Positions 36,640-47,393 of a DNA stretch of 64,000 nucleotides are shown one piece after another. The stretch's first letter is position 1, and every line of letters starts with the position of its first letter. The stretch covers positions 73,559,501-73,623,500 of the forward strand of contig CM075655.1 in the NCBI GenBank assembly GCA_037953625.1, in the 5' to 3' direction. Origin of the DNA: Crotalaria pallida (taxonomy: Eukaryota; Streptophyta; Magnoliopsida; Fabales; Fabaceae). Both the position numbers and the translations under genes were made by a program. The notes below the pieces were generated by a model. It saw only the letters and a list, made by a program, of their open reading frames with translations. It ran no database searches and was not told the DNA's origin.

Positions 36640-37290
36640 TTTTGACCAAAGTTTTTGGAAGGACTTTTTAACTCGGTCACAAACGACAAAGTTAGAAAGT
36701 CTATATTTTTTTTTAAATTAGTCACTAACGACCGAGTTAGATAATATAATTTTTTTAATTTTTAAAATCGGTTAGTAACGACCAAATTAGAATGGTTAAT
36801 TTTTTTACTTTTAAAATCGGTCAATAACGACCGAGTTAGAAAGTTGTAAAATAAATAAATAAATAAATAAAAACTTTCTAACTCGGCTTCTCACCGCGTC
36901 TCGTTGGTTCTTCATCACTGAAAGCTCCTCACCGCGTCTCCTCATCACTGTCCTCTCTTCGGCGGCGCGTCTCTCTACGGCTTCTTCGTTCTTCTTCTCC
37001 GTCGCTCCTCTCTTTCCGTCGCTTCTTCTCCACCAGGTTAGGGCTTCTTCGTTTTGATTTGTGTTTACATGCATGTTTCTCTCATCGAGTTATTCGGTTG
37101 TTTTTTCTTTGTATCTATTACCTTTATCATTTTTGACCGATTTTAAAAGTTAAAAAATTAAAAAAATTTTAAAAAGAAGAAGGACTTTCTAACTCGGTCA
37201 TTTTTGACCGATTTACAAAATTGCCACTACGTTTTTTTTAAAATCGGCTTTAATACGACCGATTTTAAAACCCCGACTTTAAAAGTCTTT
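36640..37290. repeat. Right subterminal repeats of the CACTA
   Basis: Repeated aactcggtca / gaccgagttagaaag motifs on both sides of arm B. This is the same motif family as the left end. Confidence 0.85.
36890..37127. repeat. Inverted repeat arm B
   Basis: Reverse-complement copy of arm A, 370 bp away. Arm and spacer lie among the right subterminal repeats of the CACTA, where the minus-strand transposase promoter and 5' UTR would be expected. Confidence 0.9.
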
Positions 37291-37316
37291 TTTCTAGTAG
37301 TGTAGGCTGCCGGGGT

Positions 37317-37317
<1 letters not shown>

Positions 37318-37354
<37 letters not shown>
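37318..37354. repeat. (CT)n microsatellite
   Basis: About 17 ct dinucleotides directly outside the large CACTA. Confidence 0.9.
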
Positions 37355-37357
<3 letters not shown>

Positions 37358-39480
37358 TCTCCCTTTATTATTGAGATATTTAAAAAATTCCACTTTTTCT
37401 AAGATGCCTATAAGCTACTATTCTCTTATTTATTTTCATGTTTGATTTGTTTGGTGAATCTTATACACTTGTATAAAAACAGAAAATTATGCAACAATAA
37501 TTTTGATGTAGAATATGCCTAAATCGACTGATACAAAATTAAACTCAATTTTGTGATATCAACTAGAAAGCAAGTAGACTTCACCGAGCTTTTCAAGTAC
37601 AAGAAAATGGTTAGCAAAAGTATAATTGTTATTTTTTAAGTGGACCTCACTGCTGCTGCTGTGATGATGTTGTTGTTGCAGCTGCTGTTGTGCCGATATT
37701 TCTGTTGTTGTTGTGATGATGATTAAACCGGCATTACAGGGATTTAGTTACTATGTTTTCGTTGTTTATTCAATTGTTGTCTCCACTCTTGCACTTCTTT
37801 TGCTCATGCCCTTTGTTTTCCAAAGGTGTTGTCTTGCATGTTCGTTAATTAATTAACACATATAGTCCAACCGAATTTTTTTTCTCTATTCATATCTTAA
37901 TTAGATGATCACTATACTTATGCAGGTCAAGAGGACTTCGGTCACTCAAGATGTCTCTGATCTTCAGGATTTTTCTCCTTGGAGTAATAGGGTAAGATTT
38001 TGGAAATATAGCTATTTCTTTTGAAGTATTAAACTCAAGTTTTCAAGAGTTGGCTATATATATTTTGCTTTGTGAATTGAGTGAGGCAGATTTGCAGCTC
38101 AGTTTAGTGGATACAATACACTTCACCAACTCTTTCTTATGCACTTAGCAACCTGATACCTGCTTTTTACCTTCATACTTGCTGTCTTTTTCAGGTGACT
38201 ACTGTCTATTTCTCTTCCTTTAACCTACTTGATTCAAATAAGGATTTACTTTAAATGCTACATAGTCAAGTTTAATCTTGATGCTCGGAAATGTTAAATT
38301 CATTGGATATGTTTGGAAGCAAAAATAACTTCAGATTTATGTTTGATAATGTTATGTTATTTGGATACTTTTTAAAGCTTTGCAATTATTTTATGGTTGC
38401 CAACGAATTAAAATGAGGGATCCCAACTTCAGAATATCATATATTTTTATTCCAAAATTATAAGTAAAGAATCATATTAGAAAAAGGAAAAAAAATATAA
38501 TGATCATGTAATTAAGATATGATCAACTTCAGAGTATCCTGATTATATTTTTATCTCAACTTCTTTACACTTGCATTTTCATTATTAATAGCTTTTTTTT
38601 GTATTTCTTTTATCACCTGGAATTAAGTGGTGTACCTTCTTAATTGCTAATACCCACTAATGATAATAAGCTTTTAGTTAGATTTGACCTTATCTGCAAG
38701 TTTTTTTGTTGTTGTTGCGTGCTATTATTGTTTGTTGTTATTGTCAGTTTAGGCTATGATTCATGCACGGTTATGTGCCTTTATATGTTTTGTTGAGTTA
38801 TATTCTCATGCAGAAAGTGTCACAAGTTATTTTGTGGTTCGGACAATTTATATAGTGCTTTCATCTGTCACTTTCACAAAATAAGCATGCTGAGTATTAT
38901 GTCCTATCAAAAGAATCGGTATAATGGTGCAGTGTTTATCACTGAAGGTACCGGACATTGCGTGATAGGGGTCAATATCCAGATAATAATGTCTTCAAAG
39001 AATTTGAAGGCAATTTTAGATTTGTGGTCTATCAAAATAAGAATGAAACAATTTTTTGCTATTGGAGTCAACCAAGATGGATTCAACCAACTCACAATTG
39101 GAGGCAGCAATTTATTTGCTGCTACGATCATGTTTGTGTTGTACAACCATGACTCAAGTGGTAAATCATTTTTGTACATGTTTTTATTTGTAATAAGGAC
39201 AACATGTGTTCAAGTTGAGGATCTATGATCTTGATTCTCTTTTCTTTACTTATTTTTGTAAATTTGATTGTAATAACATCGCATTAGTGAATTATAAGTA
39301 TTGTATTCTAATTTTATTACATAAATTTGTCTGATCATAAATTTTTCTTTCATTATAATAATTAAAAAATACCATATAAAATATAATTCCAAAAAATGAT
39401 AAATTTATTGTACTCTAAAAAAATAGTCACATGTAAATAATATTAATGCTTGAACAAACTCAAAATAGCGAAATTTAAGA
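37355..39480. other. AT-rich DNA, no gene identified
   Basis: One plus-strand region at about 38930-39170 has overlapping open frames. One reads RDRGQYPDNNVFKEFEGNFR and FVVYQNKNETIFCYW and could be a captured exon, but I do not recognise it. It may be Helitron cargo, given the terminus that follows. Confidence 0.35.
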
Positions 39481-39509
39481 CCCGTGCATTGCACGGACAA
39501 TTTTACTAG
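39481..39509 (+). mobile_element. Helitron-type 3' terminus
   Basis: CCCGTGCATTGCACGG can form a short hairpin and is followed nine bases later by CTAG and then T. That is the layout of a Helitron 3' end (hairpin, short spacer, CTRR, insertion before T). I could not fix the 5' TC end, so the element's length is unknown. Confidence 0.55.
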
Positions 39510-40009
39510 TTGATGGTATTGGAATTGGAAGGTAGTGTGAACTGTGAAGGTGCCGGTTTGAACCAGCATCAACTAAGTAAGCTGAGAATCAAACCAATTG
39601 AGTTGTGAGCCTGGCTCGAACAATTGTACTAGTAATATTATGTTGGTAAAGTATACAAATTATTGTTGTAACAAAAAAAAAGTATACAAATTATGAAAGT
39701 TATTGCAAAATCATTCCAGCAAATACTTTTGTTTATAGTTTTGACATTATGAAAGGAAACAAAAAAGAGAGGGGCTGGAATAATTTTGTTATATTGGAAA
39801 ACTTTTGATTTTTTTTTTGAATTATTTGTTTGAGCGAATCGAGGTTAAATAATTCGTAGAATGGTTCTAATTAATATAAAATAATTTTAGGCTAAAGTTT
39901 GTTAGGAAAATTTTAACTTTTGAATGGCTCGAATTGGATCAATAAAAATGAGAAAGTTTTTCTTATTGGATCTAAAATGGGCCTTTTAAATTAAACGTGT
40001 ACTAACATA
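39510..40009. other. No gene recognised
   Basis: AT-rich. A ggtttgaacc motif near 39567 recalls a SINE box B but has no supporting structure. Confidence 0.35.
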
Positions 40010-40011
40010 TA

Positions 40012-40317
40012 CTTCCTTTATCTCATAAGTTATGTTTATTTAGTTATTTTACTTTTCTTTTAAGTTATGTTCTTTTAGAAACTCATTACTCATTTATACT
40101 TCTTTTTCCAAGCATACCCTTATTTATTACATCGTTTTTTTCACCACCCATTTCTCTATATCTCTTCAACATAATCTTCATAGATTTATTATTACTCTCT
40201 CTCCTATTATTAAATGGGGGTAATTTAGTCAAAATATAACAAATTCTTACATCATTTACTCATTTCTTAATCTATGTGCAATGACCTAAAACAACATAAT
40301 TTATGAGACGAAGAAAG
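40012..40317. mobile_element. Stowaway-type MITE
   Basis: 306 bp with terminal inverted repeats CTTCCTTTATCTCATAAGTT and CTTTCTTCGTCTCATAAATT (imperfect), flanked by TA on both sides. Length, TA duplication and end sequence fit Stowaway (Tc1/mariner) MITEs. Non-coding. Confidence 0.75.
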
Positions 40318-40962
40318 TATTTTTCAAGTTTAAAATACTCAAAATAGTAATTTGAACAATTTTTCTTGATTGCGAGACCATAATTGATAATGTGGTTAAG
40401 ACAAGATTCGAAACGATTAATCGATTAACTTTAGACACATATGTAACATAAAAATAGTATAGGAATTTATGGAAAATTTGCAGGTAGCTAAAAATAAAAT
40501 ATTTATAAATTGCTTCTAAAGATCAACACTTGAGCTCAAAGCTAAAAAAATGGAGCTTTAACCTTTTTTTTAAATAAAAAAGCAACTTTGATTATTGTAA
40601 AATGAATTTATATAAAGTTGTACCTATTTTGAATAGAAATTGTATTTCGAAATTAATGATGCAATCAAAATTATAATAGTTCATTCTAACCACAGAAACA
40701 CATTATTAATTCTTTATTCAATTATAATTAAGGTTGAAAAAATTGCGATGTTACACAAGCAGATCAAATAAATACAAACATTATAGTAATATTAAGAACT
40801 AATTATCATTAAATAAACATCCCGATTGTAGTGGGAGCAAAGGCCTTCGTAAAGCCTTTCTTTGGTCCACCACTTATTAGGTGTATACAAGCATCACATA
40901 AAAAATTCGACATATTAATATAGCATCTAATGTTCAAGACTTATAAGTATTTTCATGTCTAT
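40318..40962 (-). other. 3' flank of the P450 gene
   Basis: AT-rich DNA directly downstream of the P450 stop on the minus strand. It presumably holds the 3' UTR, but I cannot place the polyadenylation site. Confidence 0.4.
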
Positions 40963-41583
40963 TTATAAAGATCTAGATTGGACAATCGTGGGGTAGGGAT
41001 GGCAACCAACGGTATCTTCTTTTTTTAGAACAAGACCGAATTTCTCTAATACATTCAACTTCTCTCCTTGGGGTATTGTCCAATCAAATGAGTGCACAAG
41101 GATGGCAAGAGAATACAAAACCATTCTCTCAGCCATAGCTATTCCTGCGCACATTCTTCTCCCAGATCCAAAGGGGAAATAATTGAAGTCATTCCCATTG
41201 ATGAAATCCCATTTGGCTTTTAAGAACCTTGTAGGATCAAATTCTAGTGGGTTCTCCCAAATGGAAGGATCTCTATGTATAGCCCATACATTCACAAACA
41301 TAATTGACCCCTTTGGGATTGTGTGGCCTCCCACAATAGACGTTTCACTAGGGCAATGAGGGACTAAAAGTGGAAGTACAGGATGCAATCGAAGAACTTC
41401 TTTCATCACAGCATGCAAGTAGGGCAAATGATGAATGTGAGACTCCTCTACTATGTTATCTTTGCCAACTACAATTTCCAATTCCTCTTGGACTCTCTTC
41501 ATTACCTCTGGCTTTTGCATAATTTCTGCCATTGCAAACTCAATTGTGCTGGATGATGTGTCAGATCCAGCCACCACCATGTC
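40963..41583 (-). CDS. P450 exon 2 (I-helix, heme domain)
   Basis: 206 codons plus TAA, starting at a clean acceptor (gtggctaaacag then GACATGGTGGTG). It begins DMVVAGSDTSS, the oxygen-binding I-helix with the conserved Ala-Gly...Asp-Thr. Later come the K-helix EVLR (in KEVLRLHP), FDPTRF (the PERF region) and the heme loop FPFGSGRRMCAG, with the Cys that ligates iron. The ending GLVLKKEDTVG is typical of the family. No stop or frameshift is seen. An in-frame ATG four codons in front belongs to the intron and is not a start. Confidence 0.92.
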   Translation of the reverse strand, partial: DMVVAGSDTSSSTIEFAMAEIMQKPEVMKRVQEELEIVVGKDNIVEESHIHHLPYLHAVMKEVLRLHPVLPLLVPHCPSETSIVGGHTIPKGSIMFVNVWAIHRDPSIWENPLEFDPTRFLKAKWDFINGNDFNYFPFGSGRRMCAGIAMAERMVLYSLAILVHSFDWTIPQGEKLNVLEKFGLVLKKEDTVGCHPYPTIVQSRSL

Positions 41584-42904
41584 CTGTTTAGCCACAACAT
41601 GTGATTTAATTTCTACTTTTTATTTTTGTTATAGAATGACCTACCTAGTGTATGTTCTTGGCTTGAATTAGTTCAGCTTAAAAATAAAAATCATGCATGA
41701 TAAAATAATTTGAATTTTGATATATAATCAATGTAAAGTTTTTTACACATCAACTAATCATACATAATTATATATGTAATTTTTGAAGTAGTTAGTGTGA
41801 TAGTCAAATATTTTAACAGTATGATATTGCATTGATGACGGTGTAAATTTTATTAACAATATTTATGCATGTATGTTAAATTGTTAAATTATTCTATTTT
41901 TTTCTTTATCATTATGAGTAGAACTAATTAGTTTGATCTTAATATATTTTTTTGGAAGAAAAAATAATCAAAAGACTAAATTTTACGAATATATTATTAC
42001 TAAAGAGCAGAAAGCGGAAAATTTGAATGAGAGAGGGAACGATCGGGAGGCATTGAAAATGACGACAAAAATAGCAGCAAATGACTAGATCACGATAAAG
42101 TGGGAAAGGACTCTCAAAAAGGGATTGATGAGTTACGAGATTACTCATTTCACAGTTGGTGTGACTTAGGATGAATTATGTCAGAAGTTTCGTAAGTATA
42201 GAGACGTTGTGGAAGTTTTCGTATCCCCAAGACGTAACACATACCGATGGAAATTTGTCTTTGCCAAATTCAAAAACATATATGATGTGATGGAGCTAGA
42301 GAGGAAATTGGATAGTATTTGATTTGGTGCACATATACTCTGGGCGAATGTGGAATGTTATCATAGGGTTTCTGACATTTACAAACCTAAGGTTTGTAAA
42401 ACTGTGTTGCTGAAGGAAGTTATTTAGAGGGCATACAAGGAGTGTGAGAACATAGTCCCGAAACAAATATTAGAGCCTATTCCTTTTGCAAAAATGGGGG
42501 CTTAGAAACCAAAATTGGCAAGTGTCATTGTTACTCTTGATTCGGTGAGGGTGTCACATTATCATAAGAAGGCCAAGCGATTTTGATTTTATTATTGACG
42601 TGGTTTCCTTGAGGAGGACGTGGTTTCCTTAAGGAGGTGTTAAGTACAATGGTTAGATTGGTGGAGGATGATGCTCTAATTACACAGTTTAATGCATAAG
42701 GCTATTTTTCCATCAAGTTCTTTGCGATGGGTGGTTATCATGTTCTCATAAGGGTGACAAAGGATGAAGACATTGAAATCTTAAATGGTGATGTACGAGA
42801 CTAGTTCGATATGTGTTTATATGATATTGTTCTATGGAATGTAGATAGAGATGAGAAGATGTGAGAGGTTTATATGGGTTCAATGTCATGGGATTCCAGT
42901 CCAT

Positions 42905-43190
42905 GCATGGGTAGGCATGGCAATGGGTCAAGCTTCGCCTAGACCAACCCCACACCCATTAAGAGCGGGGCAGGTTCGGGTGCAGGTTTAAAGAAAGCAG
43001 GTATGAAAATTGAAACCCAATCCCATTCCCATCGGGTTCGGGGAAACTCGCGGGTAATCTATCCAATTATTTTTTAAAATTTTCTTTCATTGTATTAAAC
43101 AAAAATCATATATGAAATACATTATAATTCAAATAATATATAATAACAAATGTCAAATTTTAAAAATATCTAAAAGCTTAAGAATCAAAT
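42905..43190. repeat. Possible hAT-like remnant in the LINE
   Basis: taggcatggcaatgggtc followed by GC-rich sequence resembles the end of the hAT MITE at 1114, and it falls between LINE ORF1 and the endonuclease. No matching right end is seen. Confidence 0.3.
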
Positions 43191-45539
43191 CATGATTTTA
43201 ATCAAATATGTTAGTTTGACTTCACTATTTAACTATTATTATAATGAAGGAATTTATTGGTGGCCAATGAAGGTTTTATCATTAAATGTGATGGGTCTAG
43301 CTGGTGTAGAAAAAAGGAAGAAGGTTTGTTCCTTGGTGCCTATAGAAGGAACTCAATTCGTTGCTTTGCATCAAAGGAAGATGCTAACTACTAATAGTAC
43401 TAATAGTAGGATGTGTGAGTTTGTGTGGGATGGTGGTGGATGTGGCTGTTGTTTTTGGCCATCTAATGGTAAGGCTTGAGACCTCCTTAATTTCTGCAAT
43501 AATTCAGTTTTCCATCTTTATACCACTTTTTCAGGTGATGGCTTTCTTAGAGTATTTTTGAAATGGAAGTAGGATGTGAATTTTTTTTTCTATTAATGTT
43601 TATATTCACCATGTAATATTGACAAGAAGTGAAAGTTGTGGTTTGAGCTTTAGCGTATTAGACAAAGTTATGGTGACGATCTTTAGTGCATTACTTGAGA
43701 TTTTAATTGTGTTCATAGCTCTATAGAAAAGAAGGGTGTTACTAATGTTTATCTTTATGCAACAGAAACTCACGAGTTTAATTTCTTTTACTGATCAAAT
43801 GGTGGTGTTTTGAACCACTAGCCAATGGAAGGAAATTTTCATGGAACAAGAAGGATGACTCTGCTTTAAGTAGATTGGACATGTGTCTGATTTTTGCTGA
43901 GTGGGAGGAGGAATGGGGTGTAAACACTAAGTGAATTCAGGATAAAGATGTCACAGATCACTATCCTATTATTTTGAAGCATGGTGATATGGATTAGGAT
44001 CGGAACCCTTTCCAATTTAATAACTATTCGTTATTGGATAAATCTTTTTGAAGCTCTGGTTTGTGACTCTTGATCTCGTTGTTAGATTTCAGGTTGAGAA
44101 GCTAATAAATTTAAGGAGATGCTCAAGCTCTTTAAATCTGATATCAAGTTTTGGAATAGGGAGGTGTTGGGGAATGTGGATTTTTGGTTACATAGCGAAC
44201 ATAAAAATTAAATTCACTTGATAAGAATTGTTTGTGGAAGAAAGAGAGTTTTTATAGGCAGAAATCTAAAGTGAGGTGGGTAAAAGAAGGAGATGTTAAC
44301 ATTTCTTATTTTCATGTTTGTTTTTCTAGTCGGTGCAAAAGGAATTTTATGGGTGCTTTGCTTGTTGAGGATAATTGGGTGACTAATAAAGTGTTGGCAA
44401 TAAATCTGTTATGGTGACTCCTTTTTCTGCCTTTTTTCTGAGACCAAATGTTTCTTGCCTAAACTGAATGTGTTACAATTTTACTAACTTGATGGGAAGG
44501 CTATTAACATGATTATAGCACCTTTTCCTAGTGTTGAAATTGATAATGCGACGCAGTCCTATGATGGTAATAAGAGCCCTGGTCTTGAGGGTTTAATTTT
44601 TCTTTCTACAAGAGGTTTTGGCACATGTTAGAGGGGGATGTATGTTATTTATGGGGTTGTGGTGTTGAATGAAATTGTAGATTATGCAAAGAGGTTTGGT
44701 TTGGAATGCTTTATTTTAAAATTGATTTTTAAAATTGATTTTGAGAAGGCATAAAATTATTTTTTGTGGTCTAATGGGTCGAATGAATTTTTGTAAAAAA
44801 TGGAGGGATTGTATTTGAACCTTCGCGTTCTAAGGAACCTTACTTGTTTGCTTTGGTTAATGGTAGTTCTACAAGGGAGATTAAAATAAAAAGGGGATTA
44901 AATCAAGGTGATCTCTTGGCCCATTTTTTTGCTTATTATTGTGGCAGAAGGTTTAACCAAGATGGTTGTTCATTGTGTAGTTAAAATTAGTCAATATGAA
45001 CCTTTTTGGGTTGGTAGGATTGAAACAACACTAGTACAAAATATAGATTTTAGACTAGTTAATTAAGACCGGTTCCGCACTGAACCGGTCTCTTTATGGC
45101 CATTTATTGAAATAAGACTGGTTGCTTGATATAACCAGTCTGAATTATATATTAAATAAGACTGGTTCCGTGCCGAACCAGTCTCCTTATAACAAAAAAT
45201 TTTAATGAGACTGGTTCCGCATGGAATCGGTCTCTTTTTGCATTTAAATAAGATTGGTTCCGTGTCAAACCAGTCTCCTTATATGCAGTTAAATAAGACC
45301 GGTTACACATGGAACCAGTCTCCTTATGACAGTTTGTTAAAAAGAGACTGGTCCCTCACACAACCGATCTCCATTTGAGTTTTAAATAAGATTGGTTCCA
45401 TCTTTATTTATTAAAACGAGACTGGTCCTTCTCCATTCTTTACGTGTTTCCTTCTCCTTCTTCTTTCTAGTCAGTTCTTCCAATTTTCTTTGATGTTCTT
45501 TTCCCTTAATATAACGAATTTTCCGAATCTCTGATTTCA

Positions 45540-45803
45540 AAGATGAGAACGAGCATGTGGAGGAGAACAAGGTCACCGCTCTGAACAAGGAAGAGGCCAT
45601 AGGATGATTATGACTCTAAGGACAATGACGAGGAAGATGACAACGACGACGGCGACGACGTCGAAGATGAGGAAGACGATGACGATGACGGTGGTTCTTC
45701 CGATGACGGCGAGGATGACGACGGAGAAGACGACGAAGAGGAGCAAGGTCCTGGAGCTTGCAGCGAGCGCGGCGGCGACCCTGACGAGGGTGACGATGTA
45801 ACT
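45540..45803 (+). pseudogene. Acidic Asp/Glu-rich exon fragment
   Basis: One plus-strand frame encodes an almost pure Asp/Glu/Gly run (DDNDDGDDVEDEEDDDDDGG and similar) ending PGACSERGGDPDEGDD. Such tails occur in several unrelated plant nuclear proteins, so I assign no function. It is probably host sequence carried by the CACTA. The basic and Thr/Met-rich peptides in other frames are shadows. Confidence 0.4.
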
Positions 45804-46290
45804 CACTTAGATGTTATACTTTCACCTCTTAATTTTTAAAAATTGTTTGAAATTTGTGTTTAATTTCATTTATGGTTTTGATTTGACTCGCTAGGGTTTT
45901 ATTTTTGTTAGATTGTTCGTTTAATCTTTTGTCATTCAGGAGTTCGATTTCGTTTTTGCTACTCCAAATTAGTAATCGATGCTCTCAATCTATGAATCGT
46001 TCGTTTTCTCTCAATTCAATCTCACTTGGTATAGCTCAATTCCCTCACTTCAATCTCTTACTTTATTTGCACACAACTTGTTTGAGGAAATGCTTCTAAG
46101 TTTCAATCTCTTACTTTATTTGCACACAACTTGTTTGAGGAAATGCTTCTAAGTTTCAATCTCTTCTTCCATTGTTCTTCGCCGATGTTCTCTCTCTTTG
46201 CTGCTGTTGGTTTGCTCTCTTCGCCGATGAGTGTTGGTGTTAATCTCAGTAATAAATACACTGAATAAAATTTCCATGCATGTTTTGCAG

Positions 46291-47393
46291 ATCCTGGTAC
46301 AAGTGCCAATCTAGCTGTGGTTTTGATGCAAGAAGGACTCGCCCATATCCTCCTTGGTGGTAGAAGGTACGTCACTTTCATTTGAGTAGGTTCCATTCAT
46401 GCAATCCTTGAACAGTATGATATATAGAAGATATTTGAACTACTCGGTCCGCATTCTATAGTCAGATGGTAAGTGTGTGTTTGATTTCTTTGAGGGAAAA
46501 TAAGCATCGGGTATTAAATATTAGTCCTTGTTGATTATGTAGTAACACTTTTGGCATGTTGCTATTGCAATCAAATGACTCATCTTATTATGACTGATAA
46601 AACAGTATGACTGTTACTCGTTCACGGATAGAAGCTTCAATTCCTCGCAAGCATGGGCATGCTATTCATGGTTATGAGTCAGTATGTTCTTTCACTCTAT
46701 TTCAAGATATGTCACTGATTGAGCTCAATAACAACAATAGTATGATTCTAAGGCATCTTCCTCCCTTTTGTAGGCTTTGAATAAGTTCTTTGAGAATGTT
46801 TTACAAGTATGTTAAACTCGAAGGACATTATAAATTTATTCTCACTAGTGATATTATAAAATTTAAAAGTGATTTATTAAATGATTTATAGTATTTTTTT
46901 CAATTATAATGGATTAATCATAGAATTAATGCTAATGATATGCTGCAAATTCAGAATACCCACAAAATTCTTGCTCTGCAACCTGATTTGTGTGTTATGT
47001 GTGACTCTAGCTCTAAAGTTGCTGCTCATTTTTTTATTCACTGCCTTACAGCCCCTTCCATACCATGTTAATATGAAATGCCTATGGTGATTTCATACCC
47101 ATGTACCAAACATGGGGTTCAAGAATCTTAGATATCCAGGAACACTAGATGCCTGGATGATGATGCTATGTACCAAATATCTCATTATTGTATTCATGTC
47201 TTTGTCTTTACTGTGTTTCTCCTTTGTTCCTTGCTTAATAGGATATCTTATCCTCTCTTTTGCTGTAAATTTCTTTCATCCCTTTAATAATACCTCTCCG
47301 ATGGATTCTATCAATCTGTTTTAGGCTTTCTTGAAACATATAGATTTCAATGTGGTTCGCTGTGCCGTAATTGCAAGTCCAGGATTTACAAAG
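46291..47393 (+). pseudogene. Pelota fragment, four exons
   Basis: Four consecutive exons of Pelota, the eRF1-like factor that releases stalled ribosomes (partner Hbs1). 46291-46366 encodes DPGTSANLAVVLMQEGLAHI. 46606-46681 encodes SMTVTRSRIEASIPRKHGHA. 46774-46806 encodes ALNKFFENVLQ. 47325-47393 encodes [20 protein letters not shown] then FTK. All junctions are GT/AG and stay in frame. They cover only the central domain; the N-terminal Sm-like and C-terminal domains are absent. If transcribed from a CACTA promoter, this piece could be spliced and make a short chimera or an RNA matching the parent gene. Confidence 0.85.

Larger units (their letters stand above)
24729..37302 (-). mobile_element. 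12.6 kb CACTA (En/Spm) transposon
   Basis: The left end is CACTACTGGAAAAAACAC. The right end is the inverse of CACTACTAGAAAAAAGAC. A TAG duplication flanks both (24726-24728 and 37303-37305). Subterminal zones at 24750-25100 and 36640-37290 are packed with aaaatcggtc/gaccgagtta motifs, the expected transposase-binding repeats. Its genes lie on the minus strand, reading from right to left: a TNP2-type C-terminus, then a Transposase_24/Ulp1-type gene. Both carry breaks, so I think the element is not autonomous now. Nested inside are another CACTA, a Copia fragment, a DUF829-like exon and a large inverted repeat. Confidence 0.85.

Noticed and set aside
36335..37074. Two identical basic proteins on opposite strands
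   Set aside because: They are the two arms of the inverted repeat read in opposite directions; no known domain.
39515..39640. SINE-like sequence after the Helitron end
   Set aside because: Single weak box-B motif and a short A run; not enough to call.
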